From: Mytilisepta virgata
Lineage: Eukaryota > Mollusca > Bivalvia > Mytilida > Mytilidae
DNA: 64,000 nt
NCBI GenBank assembly: GCA_028015205.1
Contig: CM051516.1
Location: 47,682,230-47,746,229, forward strand
Direction of reading: 5' to 3'
The position numbers and the translations under genes were made by a program. How positions within the stretch are numbered: the stretch's first letter is position 1; every line of letters starts with the position of its first letter. Below are positions 28,501 through 43,500 of the stretch, one piece after another. The notes beneath the pieces were generated by a model. That model was not told the origin of the DNA. It worked only from the letters and a program-made list of their open reading frames with translations, and did no database searches.

Positions 28501-31500
28501 TAACCACTTGGACAGAGGGAGAATTATTTATATTTCGTTTCGTTTGGTATGGCATATCACTGATCAAGAAAATTATGTTTTTGTCAGATAAAATTTACAA
28601 TTCAATAATTTTGTCCAGCTATAATTCAAATTAATATTCAAATAAATATCAATTGATTAGGTACGAGTAAAATAATCAGGTGTAAGTTAGTTGATTATAA
28701 ATCTACATGTAAAATGCCTTCTAAAATCTAATATGATAATACTGTATATTCATTAAACAAGATTTTCTTCGAAGCTTGACTGAGAAAAGAAAGAATTTAT
28801 TCAAACATTTGTAGAGCTTTTGACAAGCTGTACGCTTGTCAAAAGCTCTATAAATGTTTGAATAAATTCTTTCTTTTTTTTTATCCTTGCATTACATATA
28901 TACTTAATCAGGTGATAAAATACCTTAGATTCTCAAATTCCTCTGTTAGTTGGAATCTTGTAATGAAATATGATGCTTCTCCTAATAGGGATTCCTGTGG
29001 CCAATCACACATCCAGTCGATAGCACAACCACTCAACAAACCTGGGAATTCCCTGTAAAAAAACATTGAACTTAAACTAACACTAACAAACAAGCTATAT
29101 AATTTTGTTAGAAGAAATTTATATATTATGTTCTTCTATTCTACTAATTCTCATAGAAATAATAATTCTGTAATTGGACTGTTTGTGTAACCCAATTCTT
29201 CATAAAATACTCACTGAAAACACAGTTTTAAAATTTACCCAAGCTGTAAATATAAGTGCAATGAAATATATTCCTGTGTAAAAGAAATAATTAAATATTT
29301 TTCCAGTCTATCCTACATGTCAAATTTTCAGATATTACCTGAATCAGACCATTTTTTTGTCTAAAGCTTACTACATACTTTGATGCTGTCCAGAGTAGAG
29401 AGTGTCCAGGCTGAAGACATAGTATAATGTGGAGATTACTTTTCACTCTAGCAACGAAGAATTTCATAGGATCAACCGACATGCTGGGAAATTCTCTTTT
29501 CATGGCTGGAGCAATAGCCTGGAAATAGTCATTTCACAATCATTTTAAACAAATAGAAATTGAATTTTGTGTATTAAGCAGTTAAAGACCAATTTGAGTA
29601 ATCAAACCTTCCACAGAATAAAGATTTTTAGAAAAACTCGCAATTTGTTTGAGATGTGCATAATATTTAAATAGCGTTTTGTGAATTTGAAATTTATCTC
29701 ACTTCATAATAAAACATGAAAATTTCAGAAATTCCAATAATTACAATAAATTTTACCTGTAGTAAACCCTCCATCTCATCATTTGTAAAGAGATGTGGTA
29801 CCTCTCCACTGATTAGTAAACTGTTAATGGCATCCAGGTAAACAGATTCCTGTAAGTCTCTGGCCTATAATCATAAACAGATAGTGTCTAATCAAATCTG
29901 ACAAATGACACTAAAACAATGTATTTGATTGTAGATTCTGACTCCGACAGATATACTAGTATTTTTGTACAGTTTATCAGCCACTAGAAAACAATGCAGT
30001 AACAAAAATGTTTCATAAAATTTAGGAATATTTTAACATAAATGTATATATATATATATATGTTAATATTTTTATGATATCTAGATAAACTATGTTTTTC
30101 ATTTTTTGTATTACAAACAAGTCTTTTTTCAAAAGTAGTAATATAGATAATTTAAAAATCTATTCAACATTATAGATTCAAATAAAGACCTCACAATGAA
30201 ATATGAAATATCTTCGTCATATCAATTTATAATTCCTTATAAGACTTACTGTAAAAACAACTGTGAGAATTTTGTTTTCTGCTCCACTAAGTCTGACTGC
30301 AGATCGGAGACCATCAAAGAAATTGCTCTGTTTGGAAGTATCCATTTTATGGATGGGGATGTCAGCTACATGTAGGGCTAGTCTACATAGAGTTGACAGG
30401 TGAGCTCCAACTGCTCCAATCAGCAACAAGTTACCACTAGAAAAAATAGTTTTATAATATATACAATTTTTTTAAATTTTATTGCTGAAATGTAAAAGGT
30501 TTTTACATCTATTCCACAGTTAATTTTCATAACTTCTGCTACTGCTGTGGTATTGAAATTTTGTATAGATGATGAGTGGCATCCATCTTATGTTAAAATT
30601 TCTATTTTGCCTGCATAATAAGACACATTGATCCTCATAAATATTTGATGAAGACAAAATTAAGTATAAATTATTGAACAGAAATGAAAAGCAAAATGTA
30701 CTGACAATTAATGCAGGATAACTTCTTTTCACTTGATTTCAGAGGCTGGAAATGGGCATATATTATGTACTTTGGAAAGATCCAAGTGAGTCTGTTTAGA
30801 AAATAAACAAAACAGAGTCTATGAACATACCCATGATGGAAACTAAGTACTCTGTGCATCCTAACTATATGATCTATAATAAAGTCTGACAACATGATGT
30901 TTAGAGGTATGTTTCCAAATTCTTCATTGTATCTTGTTAAGTGGGTATTCAAACAACTGTGTATATCTCTCAAATTGTCAATAGGCTGCAATGCAATCTG
31001 GAAAGATAACATTAATCATTACAGTATATATGTTGATATTTAATGACTTGCTGAACTCTGTAGAAATATACATAGAACAAGATGTACTGTGAGCCATTGC
31101 TCACTAGTGATACCCCCTCTCTTCAATAAGGTCGAAAAATAAATTTTGTTGTCAAACAGCAAGTTGACGTCGCCTTGGTCCGAAATCGTATCTCACGATA
31201 TGGCATACCTATAGAAGGCTTGTGACAAAATATCAAGTGGCAGTGATGAGGACTTGCAGAGGAAAGTGTAATGAAAAATTTTGTTACAGATAGACGGAGG
31301 GAACATCAAGGGTAAAACAGTACACCCCTCTCCTTTGGTATCAAACCTTCCAATCGTATCAAACAGAACAAACATATTCAGAATTTGTATGACTATACAT
31401 CTAAGATTACAAAATAAGACAAAACAGATATAAATTTTGTTGTGACCATTATCATCGCTTTTGACATACAAATTTCCTCCATTTACCTTAACATTTTTGC

Positions 31501-34500
31501 CGCCAACTGATGTCACTGGTCTCTGATACAATCTGGCGTCTGTTGGGAATGTCACAAAATGTTCCATTAATGGTCCTTTTACGTCTGGGAAATTCTAAAA
31601 CCAAAGACTGAATTTCTTTAAAATATGACTGAAATGAAACTTATTTTAAAATATTCAGTTGTAATTTATCAATTTATTTTTATGCCAATTTTTTTTTCAT
31701 TTACTCCTAAAACATTACAACTAAATATCTGTTTCAAAGGTAGTACAGAAATGAAAATAACTGCTACTAAAAATATAAACTTATCGAAAAAATTTACCTC
31801 AGATAGAATTTCATTGATATTTTGATCAAACCAGTTGAGATCTGCTGTTCTAGAAATTCTATCTCTCATGATCCTGCTCATCTCATGTTTCCACATGGAT
31901 ATCACAGGTATCAATGTCTCATCTGCTCGACTCTCCTCTGGCAATCTCTTCAAACACTGAAAAGAAAAATTTACCAGTTTTTAAACAATTATTTATGATT
32001 TTTATTTTTTGTTTATTGGGGTATTATGCCACTTATATTGCAACTGGTTATATCATGGCGGCCATTTTTTTGGTAGATGAAGTGATATACATGTAAATAA
32101 GAAAAACAACTGTCAGTTGGAAAAGAAGAAATCCTTATCAAACACACCTTGCCTCCTGTTACCTTCGACCTCAAGACCTTAAGTCTGATAGATTGGTGAT
32201 CAGTTTAAGTTATGATGTTATAACGATCTAGATCTTTCTCCTCACTAGACCACATTTTATTAATAAATTTTTGACGAAGGTAGGAGGTACCTAACTGGGC
32301 TATATCTCAGATTTTTATAAAATTTAGGATGCAACTAGAGTACATTGAACTGCATCAGAATATCAAAAATACTTCCTGAAATATAGTTTTTCAAGTTTTT
32401 GCAAACAGATGTGTAAATACATAGAATGTACGTTGATATTTCTGCAAAAAGTCAAATATTTAGACTTTAAATTATGATTTCTCAAAATTCATTATTACCA
32501 ATGAAATTCTCTTTTTATTGATATAAAATTTATTAGGGGTCACTAGATTCATTTTTTTTAGTATATTAGATTTATTACTGTAATGCCGTCACGACATCAT
32601 GATAAAAATGTAGATTTTTAGTGTTTTTACAGACAGGTCGTATTTTTAAATGATTTGCGCAAGAAAAACGAAGCTGGTGACCCTATGTTTATTTAGTATC
32701 ATTAAAACCAAAAAGTGTACAGCAATAACATATCCTTTTTATAGAAAATTCTAGGGATTAATTTTTGAGAAATGATGATTTAAACTGTAATTATTAATTA
32801 TTTTCGGCAGTTTTTATATGAAATCTTCAGTAAAAGATCATTATTTTAAGGATTTTAAATCAACCTTTTTGAAGAAATACAAAAGCTAAATATGAAATTT
32901 TTTCGATATTTAGATGCAGTTTCGAATATTCTTGCTGCATGTAAAATTTCAAGAAAATCAATAACTTAGCAGATTTAGGTTCTTCCTACCTTAATTCTAC
33001 AAAATGTGCTTACATAAACACATGGTTAATACTATTAGATACCAGAATAATCTAAATACATACTATACAATTACTGTCTTTTGATGAGGTATATGTGTGG
33101 GCTGGGCAAGGTGAATGAAAGTTTTTCAAAAGTCAATAACTTCACACATTTACAGAATCAAAAGACAGTTATTGTTTTATTCAATAATGCAAATAAACAT
33201 TTTAGTTTCTTGTCAAATTGGCAATATCCAATTTCCATTATTTTTTCTGTTTCCTGCAGTCGTTGTTAACAAGATGCCATGAATCATGATGAGGCAAACT
33301 CCAGACAGTGATTCACTTCCGCTCCGGTACACATAAGCTGCTTTAAAAGCACGTGACATCAAAATTAATTTTCATTGGATGATAAAAATAGGGATTTCCA
33401 AGATTTAAAAAAATCAATGGTTTCCCCATTTCAAGAGGTGAATATCTCTTTGTCCAGTGATTATCCTTTTTTTATTCAAAATTTCGTCTATGCAATTTTT
33501 CTATTAAGTTATACATGTATATATTATTGAATAAATTTAATTATTTACCCATTTTGATTATGATAATCTGGTATCTATGTGTTTATGTTAACATATTTTG
33601 TAGTATAAATCTAAATTCAGAAATCAGAAATTAATTCTGTATTGAATTTTAGTGAATATCTCTTTTTGTTAATTTGTCCTGCCACTGCAAAAAGATAGAT
33701 GGCTCAGTAGCTAGTAAGCTAATTCAACATTGCCATAGAGCCAGGCAAGGCATCTGTGTAGTTCTGAGAATAAATTTACCTGGAAACAAGTTGTGATGTC
33801 CTTCAACGTATAAAGATAGTGTCTACGGCCTGGCATTGGTGTAGACCTGAGAACTGATTGAACTGCTTTCAACAGGTCACATGATGCTTTCACTAAATGG
33901 TTGTGTAGATCTATGTCCAGTCCTGGTCTTTCTCCATCTGTCATATTTAGCTGTAATATATAACAATCAATGATATTTTATGATTAAAAAATATTTTAAA
34001 ATTTGTAGCCTATATCTAGAAGAAATTGTTCAATTCCACTCTATTTTCTTGGAAACTATATTGGATTTAATTTGGAAACATTAACTCATAGATTTTACTA
34101 CTTAACTGTACTGATATTTATAATTCTACAATATTTTATTTTGTCCATTTGGAACTGTTCTTTTAATGTAGATGTAGATGGATAAAGTATACAAAATGAT
34201 ACATTTTCCTCTCTATTTCTACTTTCAAAAAAAAAATTTCAGAATTTTATATTGGATATCTTCCTGTTTTATTTCTTCTGACACAATATTTTCATTTTAT
34301 TTGTTGAGGTAAAAGTTGTTTTATCATACTTTTCTCTAAAAAATAATGTTAAACTTTTGAAGAAAATTTGTATGAAAATAGGTTACATGTAAGAAAAACC
34401 CAAAACTACCCTTATTGCTCTGATTTTATTTGTCCGTATTTGAGTAATAGGAGTTCTGTTGTATTTGGAAAAGAATACTTACATCCAAAATACCATATAC

Positions 34501-37500
34501 AATGTTTTTCAAGGCTTCTCCCTCTGGAGCTGTTAGATGGAAAACAGCAAAATGTCTCTGAAATATTGTTGCATTAATATAAGTTAAAAGTTCATTTTGT
34601 GAAAAAAATGTAATTTTCTTAAGTGAACATTAGGGGTGGAATAAAACATTGCATTTACACCATAATTCACAGACTTGAAATACATAAAATCTCATGAAAA
34701 AAACTACATAAAAATCCCAACAAAATTCAACCAAAACATTTAAAAATTTTTAAAATAGTTTTTACTACTTCTCCAACAACCATGCAGCATTTAGTAGCAA
34801 GAGTAAACACTGGTCAGTTGAAAGTCAGAATAGTGTGTCCAGTTTACCTGCTGACTGTTACCTTGTGAGTTAGCACATTAAAAATCTGGTCCAGAGTGTC
34901 GGTCTAGTACAAATCAGCATTCATAGTTATATCAAACCAACATTTTCAAAATTTCTTTGCAAGGCCAAGACTAAATGAACCAAAAATGTTATTCTAAAAT
35001 TCATCATCTAATAGATTTTCATAATTTTCATATAGAATACATACCAGGAATCTTTCAGATAACTTAGTACATGCCACACCAGGGCTATCAGACATAGACA
35101 TTGCACCTATCACATTTAATCCTTCTATTGTCTTCCATTCAAATGGTTTCTCTAATGTACATAATGTCTTATCATCCAACAGCTGTCTCAGTAACTGAAA
35201 TCATTGTTATATTTTATTATATTTTGGGGCATTTCAATATTCAGTTAATATCTTATTGTCCAACAGCTGTCTCAGTAACTGAAATCATTGTTATATTTTA
35301 TTATATTTTGGGGCATTTCAATATTCAGTTAATATCATATCATCCACCATCTGTCTCAGTAACTGAAATCATTGTTATATTTTATTATATTTTGGGGCAT
35401 TTCAATATTCGGTTAATATCTTATCATCCAACAGCTGTCTCAGTAACTGAAATCATTCATATATTTTATTATATTTTGGGACATTTCAATATTCGGTTAA
35501 TAGTGTATTCGTCCTAAAACAAGCAGGCAGTATTCGTTATATCTGGCGTTGATTGTCTACCTGAATCAAAAATCAAAGAGCAAAATTTTCTAATATGTCT
35601 GTCCCAATTCTATCTACTTGCTCCATTTGTTTGGTACAGTTTTATTGTATAGTATAAAAACATGAAATGTAGATTTGATTCAATATAAGTATATAAGCAG
35701 TGTATCTTTATCTATGTTAATACTGAGATACTGTAAATCTAATACCTCATTACATTTCTGTACTCCATAATGATCTGGTACTGGCAGATTTACATCATCT
35801 ATAAATACTTTTAACTTCTTGTTTTCCTTGGCACCATATACAAAACCTGCACAAAAATATTCAAATATATTCATTAAATATCCAAGAGAGATTTATAAAC
35901 TATTACTAAAGATTCTTAATTGAATCATCACTCATGCATTAAATGTAGGTCAAAGTGACCCAATTGTTGCTCATCCGTGTTTAGTGTTTGATTGAAGGGA
36001 TTGAAGTGATACTGAGAAAGTAACCTAAACCTATAAACTCAACAAAGCCAGACAGATGTACATTCTTACAGATGGAGTGATGCACAAAGGTAAATCTATA
36101 TGCCCTTCCACATTCCCAGACGGGGCATAAAAATTATATTAGGAATTAATCATTATCAAAACTGCGATGGACTTTACAGGCCCAGGAACTTTAATTTCTT
36201 ATACTGAGTGTTCCTTTTTTTCTTGTATGTGCAACAATTGATTGATTCCTGGTTTTTCAGGGACAATGTACACAGCATGATTATCCTGTAATAATAACAT
36301 TATTTGATTGTTTCATTGAAATCCGTAATTTATTGTTAAGCACGTGCTTCCATGATCATGACAAGGCAGCGGAGTAATATTTCGAGACAATCAGTAGAAT
36401 ATTTTGAAACTACAGACAATTCTTAACTTGTAAATTACAAAAAGTAATTATAAGAATTAAATACACCTCAAAACTCCTGATATCTCAAAGTAATGTCATG
36501 GTCCCTAGACTAAACTTTACACTATATTTCCTCCTGATATCTCAAACTCCTGTTATCTCAAACTTTTTTATCAGTCCCTTCCTGATATCTCAAACTCCTG
36601 TTATCTCAAACTATTTTTATCAGTCCCTTCCACTTTGAGATAACGAGAGTCAACTGTTTATATTAGTAGTTTTATAGAGTTGTAAAAGCCTTGACCAGGC
36701 TTCCGGCTTTATACAGAATGTGCTTCAATCGAGGCTTTTACACCCCTATAAAACTACAAAAATGAAACATTTAATTCTTAAATAAAATGGGCATTCCTTG
36801 GTTACCATAAGATGACCAATGAATGTTTTAACAAACTTTCATTTTTATATTTTGACTTTACAATACAACAATACACAAACCTTGTCTATGGTAAATGTTT
36901 GATTCTATAAAGTTCTGTAATTGTTTAGCACTGGAGGCTCCAGAAAATACCAGCTTCTTACAAACAGATATCTGTGGATCTGTAACACATTATTATAAAA
37001 ACTATAATTGTAATGATGTTGTCAATATTCAAAGAATTTATTATAGTAATTAAATCCACTGTCATTTCTTTATTATAAGGATATGTAAATAGTGAAAAGA
37101 TATAATCTTCTTTTTTAAATGATAACAGCTATGTCCACCCATCTTTTGTAGGACAGAATAAAAAGAATTTGTAATTGGATATCCCAAGACTTATAGAATA
37201 AGGTAGTGTCATTCAGCTTTCTAAATTCTTTTCAAACACTGTTAAACAACATATCTAATATAAACTTTATCTAATAATGCAGAAGCGATAAAATCATTTG
37301 AAAGTAGCATTTAATTTTGAAACTTAACTGCAATTTAATATTTGTGTTCTAAAGTTTGTAAAACTATCAATTTTCCATTGATCTTAAAAATACACATTTG
37401 TAATATTAAAGCAAATCTACCTAGCTATTACGTAAAATAGGTAGAATGAATATAACTCAGCACACATAAAATAGTTTAATACTCAAAATGTAAAGTGGCA

Positions 37501-40500
37501 ATTTTATTTACTACAGTCAAAATCAAACAAACCAAGCTAAATATTCAAGCTTTAATGTAATTGTTTATAAAATCTGGCAAAAAATGCTAAAACACATTAC
37601 CAGATGATGATTTATACTGCTGAAGACGTTCTATTATGTATAAATAAACTGTTAACTTTATTAGTAAAATAGAAGCTTCAATTATGTTTTTTAGTCTCAA
37701 TTCCATTGTACACACACAATACTCAGTACCTTTAAAATCTATTAAGCATTGGGAATATAAATTGTATCCTATAAAGGGCCTTAATTCCATGTCAACAGGT
37801 CAGAGCAAACAAATATTAGATAAGGATTTTATACCAAATCTATCACATAACACCATAGACTTTGAGAATTTTTTAAAAGTTTGCATAATTCAAATGACAA
37901 TCATGTAATTACGAGGTAAAACTTTATATATTTAACATGCAGTAAACACCTGTGATAGATAAATAATTTGCATAATCAAATATGAAAAATTTTAAAAACA
38001 CAAATAAAGATGGAGTAGCAAGACCATGTCAAAAAAGAATATGAAATTTTTGTGGTGAACACTTCTTGAAAGTGCCAAAACTGTCCCAACTCGAAATTGG
38101 ACTGAGAAAATTTAGTATCTTTTCACAAATCCAATGAAAATATTTCACATGACTCTCCTCTAAGAAATATTTAGTTCTTCACTGCACTATCTGAGCAACC
38201 TCATCCTTAGTAGTAATTGTTGGCACATATGTATCATTAAGTTTCCACACAGACATAAAAATAATAAATCCAGCACCACTTACTGTTTTTGCTCAACAAC
38301 ATGAGTTGTTTGCCTTTTTCTGTTTATGGTAAAATTTTCATTTGTATAATACAAATTCATATAACTGAACTATAGGGATTTAATTTTAATTGCTGAAATC
38401 TTTGTGAAATTTCTCCACTGATCAAAATAAGCTTTAATATCAATTATTTATCTCAACAATATGCTACAGGGTACAAAGTATGATTATTTCACAAGATATT
38501 TTACACTGTCATGCAGGAAGAATACTGATAACAATGTAAGAGTTAATCCATCAGATTCCCATTATTTTTTCCAAGATAAACAAAGCTCTTTACCAGACAG
38601 AATTTAGTACAAAAGCAAGTAAAATTGTGTTGTTATTTCAAACAGTTAAATTGCTCACGAACTATGTGTATATGTAAAAGGAAAAATACAACATGCAGTT
38701 TCATATGAAAACCTTCTTCATAAAATTATGTTTTTTAGTCAAACATTTTTTTAACTGACTTCTCTATTTTTTTAACCTTGGCAAACAATATGGAAATATA
38801 CTTTGAAAAATGAAAACTGAAAATAATTATCTTACCCTGTAAATCAATAAAATCATTTATAAGAGTTGTCTTTCCTGATCCATGAGGACCAACTAATAGT
38901 ACATTTAGTCCTGAGGCTGAGGCAAAATCTATCAAAATTTTAGTCCTAATCTGTAATATATGAAATAATCACATTAGAATTTTAATTAAAAGAATGTTTC
39001 AAATAAAATATTGCATGTCTAAAAGTAAAAAGTATCTTTTCAATATTGTAATATTCTTATTTCAAAGCTTGCTAAAAATCTGACCATCTGGTGAAGTTAT
39101 TGCAAAAGAAATCCTCATTATTGTGTTGATTCATATCCCTTTTGTCCTGGTCACATGGAACAACTTACTGTATTTATGGAGTCTACAAACACTTCTCCAA
39201 GCATATCTTGTTGGTCTGAGTAGACAGACTCACTGACTTTAGAGGACCATGGGTCCCAGTCTCCTGACTCATCTACATAATAGTCAAATACACATATCTG
39301 TCTATCATCATCTGGTAAACTGCAATACAAAAAATATTAATATTATTTTCATATTTTGGATAAAAAGTATTGAAAATGCTGGAAATCTCTTCAAGAAGTC
39401 ACTTACTACAAAAAATAAGCACATGTATAGCTAAATATACAATATATGAACATTATAAAAAAAATATAAAGTTTATTTGTATGTGCCTTAGAAAGAGTTA
39501 AAAATGTGAGGTTTAATAGACAATGTACTTATTCTTTTTTATCCTGCAACAGTAAATTTTAATCAGGGAAATCATGATGTCATAAACACTGTGAACAAGG
39601 ACTCAATACAAACTATTATTGAAAGTGTGGACAATTGTACCAGGAGACTTTATCATGCATCTGTCCTTATAAAGTTAAAGTACACCCTATTGACTTTGTT
39701 AAACTTCATGACGGGTGCTGTATATGGAGCAGGAACTGGTTACCCTTCTGGAGCACCTGAGTTCACTCCTGGTTTTTATAGGAGTTCGTGTTGTTCATTG
39801 TTTTTTTTGTTTTCAGTGTTTATTTGTTGTGTTTGTGGTTGTTCATTTGTCTTCCCAGGTTTTGTCTGTCTAATGGATTGTTTTTTTTGGATTGCTCCTT
39901 GGGTATATTTGTCCTCTTTATTCAACCCCTTTATTTAGCCTGTAAATCAGCTAATTTCAAAATAAAACTTAATACCCATCACATTAAAAGAAGGAGATAA
40001 AAAGTGTTATAAATATGTTAATAAGAAGTTTCCTACACATTAATTCTGGAATGTTGTAAAGAATATCTATTTCTTGATAAAGTTAGCACAGTACAATGTA
40101 ATTGTACTCATCTGTTTCAATAATAATATTGTGTCTTCAAGACAAAAAATATGACTGAAACAAACATTCTCTGGGGGCAGAAATATTATCTGAAAATTTA
40201 TGTTTATCAACTTAAAATAAAGTTCTACAACAAATATTACTAACGTGTTTGAAAGTGTTTTCAGTTTATCGCTGAAAATTTTCCTGTCGTGACCGTCCAA
40301 CAATCCTCCAAAAGTCCAAATCAGACAGAATAAGAACAGACGTTCCACATGATCTTCACTTGTCTCTCTGTTATCTGCTAACATGGCTGACAGTAGTCCA
40401 AGACATGATTTAAATAGTCCAACAAGTGATAATTTCACCAATGGCCTGAAATATGAAAGTTTGGAAGTTCAGTTGTTTCTCTATTGGTCATTCATTAACT

Positions 40501-43500
40501 TTATAATATTAAACTGCAAACGTTCATGATGAAACCTATAAATAAAATCTCTTTCAAGCTGATAAAAAGAAATATTTAGAAATAATTTTTAAATTAATGC
40601 AATAATTATTGTACTTTTTTTACATACGTATATCATTATCAATCGATATAAAATGCGTTCCATATGGCAAAATGTTTATGTATAGCATAGCATTTGTGAA
40701 ACATTTATGTTGACTTTCAGTTTACCCATAGAACAAATATTATGATTCATGATTTAGTTAGTTCCTTACTTAGCTTCATGTAACACAAACTGTGAAATAG
40801 GATCTAAAGTTTTCTGGAAAGCTCTCTGTAACACCTATAACAACAAAATGACATCTCTATTACACATATCTATGACTTACTGATTTAACCACTGATTAAT
40901 ACACTAGTCAATTTCATTCTATTTGTAATACTTTAAACAAACGTGTTAAATCTATTAATGATTAGAGATGATATAAGTTAAATGCAATTTCATGCAGTGA
41001 AGGTGGAAGTGTATGGGTGTCCAAACACATGCATCTGGCATGCATATAATACTGTGAAACTTTATACAAACAATTAACATGCAGCATAAGAAGTGTACTA
41101 GAGGAAAAAGATCATAACTTAGATGCAGGTGTTGTGATACCAACTTTTGCCAAATCTTAACATAGATTATTTTAATATTAAATGTCATTGCAGCAAACCC
41201 TATGCAACATGAATATAAGGCAATTAACATTGACATATAATAGAGGAAAGTTTCACTGACTTTACAGACAGCATATATATTGAATTTAAGCTTTCAGTTT
41301 TGTGCAATGAGTATTGAAAACAAATGTAATTTGTTTCAGCCTTTATTGCCCACCTGGAACCTTAATGCAAAACTGACCAATCTAATAATAAAGAAAAATT
41401 CGTGATTTCAAAATTAATCTAAGAAAATAAGAAATATTCCTCTGATTTCAGTCAAATTTGGCCTGTATTTCATTTTTCTATTTTATAAATCTATGGTAGG
41501 TGGGCATATTAGACCAAAGTTTGAATAAACAAAGAACACTAGGATAAGGGAATTTTCACGTACAATTATAATAATCACATTTGTTCAAGTAGTTCAGAGA
41601 AGAAAATTCTGTGGTATTTTTTTCAGATTTTTCTATTTTTAGTATTGGTGTCCATATCTGTCCAATGTACAGACCTTCCAACACAAATTTGAAAACGGAA
41701 CACCCCAGGAATATTCCATCAATTAACTTTGTGGTTTCAGGGGAGATTATTTTTAAAGAAAAATTCCTGATGAGAAAACAAAAAGCTTGTGATTCCTCAA
41801 AACCTTGTGTGAATTTTTAGTCAAAAATGGTAAAATCTATTAAATTTTATCATCATTAAAGTAGCAACAGGTTGTACTTATTTTATCTACGCTATCTTTG
41901 TAGGTAAAAAATCCACATAGTCATTAAAAGTGTAAATCAGAACACAGACATTTGAAAATATGTGAATAGTTACGATAAAAAATTATACAGACAGATTTCA
42001 TCTACATTAATTTCTAATAATTTTTAGAATATGTCACACCACAACTTAATAAATACATACACTATAACTATAAGTTTGCTTTAATGTGATGGAAAAAAAA
42101 TTAAATTTTGATAAACTTTTCCCACAATTCCATCTCAATGTGCCCAACACAACACATATAGCACCAGATACCACAAAATCTATTTTACCCCTTCAACAGT
42201 TCTAGGTATAGTTTGTTCTGTTTCTCCCTGTTCTACATTGACAGGCCTCTAATAATTATCAAGAAAACAAATGAATAAAATATTTCTACTCTGCTAAAAA
42301 ATATAACTTCAAACTGACAAACTGGTCATAAATGTGTACTTCCGAGTAGAAAAACAGCAATTCTTATAGAAAGACAATATCATATAATTTCTTGGGACTA
42401 AAAAAGTTAAACAAAATTATAATTGAACAGATGAGATAAAGAAACTAAAATCCAATGTAAAAATGATTAACCGAAATGTGATTGTGAATTGTTATATCTA
42501 TGAAACTAAAGTGAACATTGTATTTCATTGGAAATGGATAACTACTCAATCTGATTTTTGACCCTCATAAATTCTAATTATTGTCGTGAATGTCTTTTAG
42601 TGGAAGTAATCTAATGACATATCAAATTATAGTTAATTCAAAAATAAAACTACGGCAAATAATGCTCTACTAACAGACCAACACAAAACAGCCAACAAAC
42701 ATTGTCCCATTATCTATCAAAATTAAGAAATCTAAACATTTGGAAATCTTCATTTATAAATTTGTGTAAAATTTTAGCAACACACTATATATTTATGTTG
42801 ATGAGCATGACAATTTACATCAATATTAATATCAACAATCTTGTATAAATCAGCACTAAAAATTAATCTTGGCTTATCATATTCTAGATAATTCAAGTTA
42901 TTGCCTGCAATGTGCAATCTAAATTGATCGTGTAATCTAGTCTTAACTTTATTAAAAAAAAATATGTAGTCATTATTGTAATGATGACATAAAATGCCCC
43001 TATTGTTTTAAGTACAACAAGGTATAATTGAAACTGGATGCAGTTTCGAATGTCTCCCAAACAAAGCTCTTTCTCTTTCAGGGTATTTTTGGAATTCCTA
43101 GTGTTTGAAATACTGGGCAAGTGTACAAAGAGATTGAGTATATGCAAAATGTTTGATATATGGTATTCAATATCTGCAGTTTTATATGTTGTAATCGGTA
43201 TTAACATGATTAACAGATGTTTTGTCAAAATATTTTATTATTGAAGGTGCAATGGCCTCCACCTCCCCTTTAGCCATGCCTTTCCACCCAACATATATAA
43301 ATAAAAAATATACAGACCCCCCTATGGTACCAAATGATTCGTCTTATCATAAGAAGTAATAATATATATGGTTATAGGGTGGGGATCTCAATGGTTTTCA
43401 GAATATTTAGTATTTTATCATTTAAGGGAGTGGGGCATGACCCCCCCCCCTCAGACCTCCCTATGGTACCAAATGATTCGTCTTATCATAAGGAGTAATA

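Noticed and set aside
29291..29378. Longer exon end at GTAAGC or GTAATA downstream of exon 29379-29518
   Set aside because: The GTATGT donor at 29378 gives phase 2 and restores the conserved S-K-E-F-P-G-L-L junction; later donors add non-homologous residues and break the phase.
35101..35517. 138-codon plus-strand open frame with a 28-residue repeat
   Set aside because: An artefact of the 84-bp (28-codon) tandem array on the antisense strand of the exon.
39591..39938. 115-codon plus-strand open frame
   Set aside because: Lies in a dispersed mussel-type repeat; the second half is a T-rich, Cys/Phe-rich low-complexity tract.
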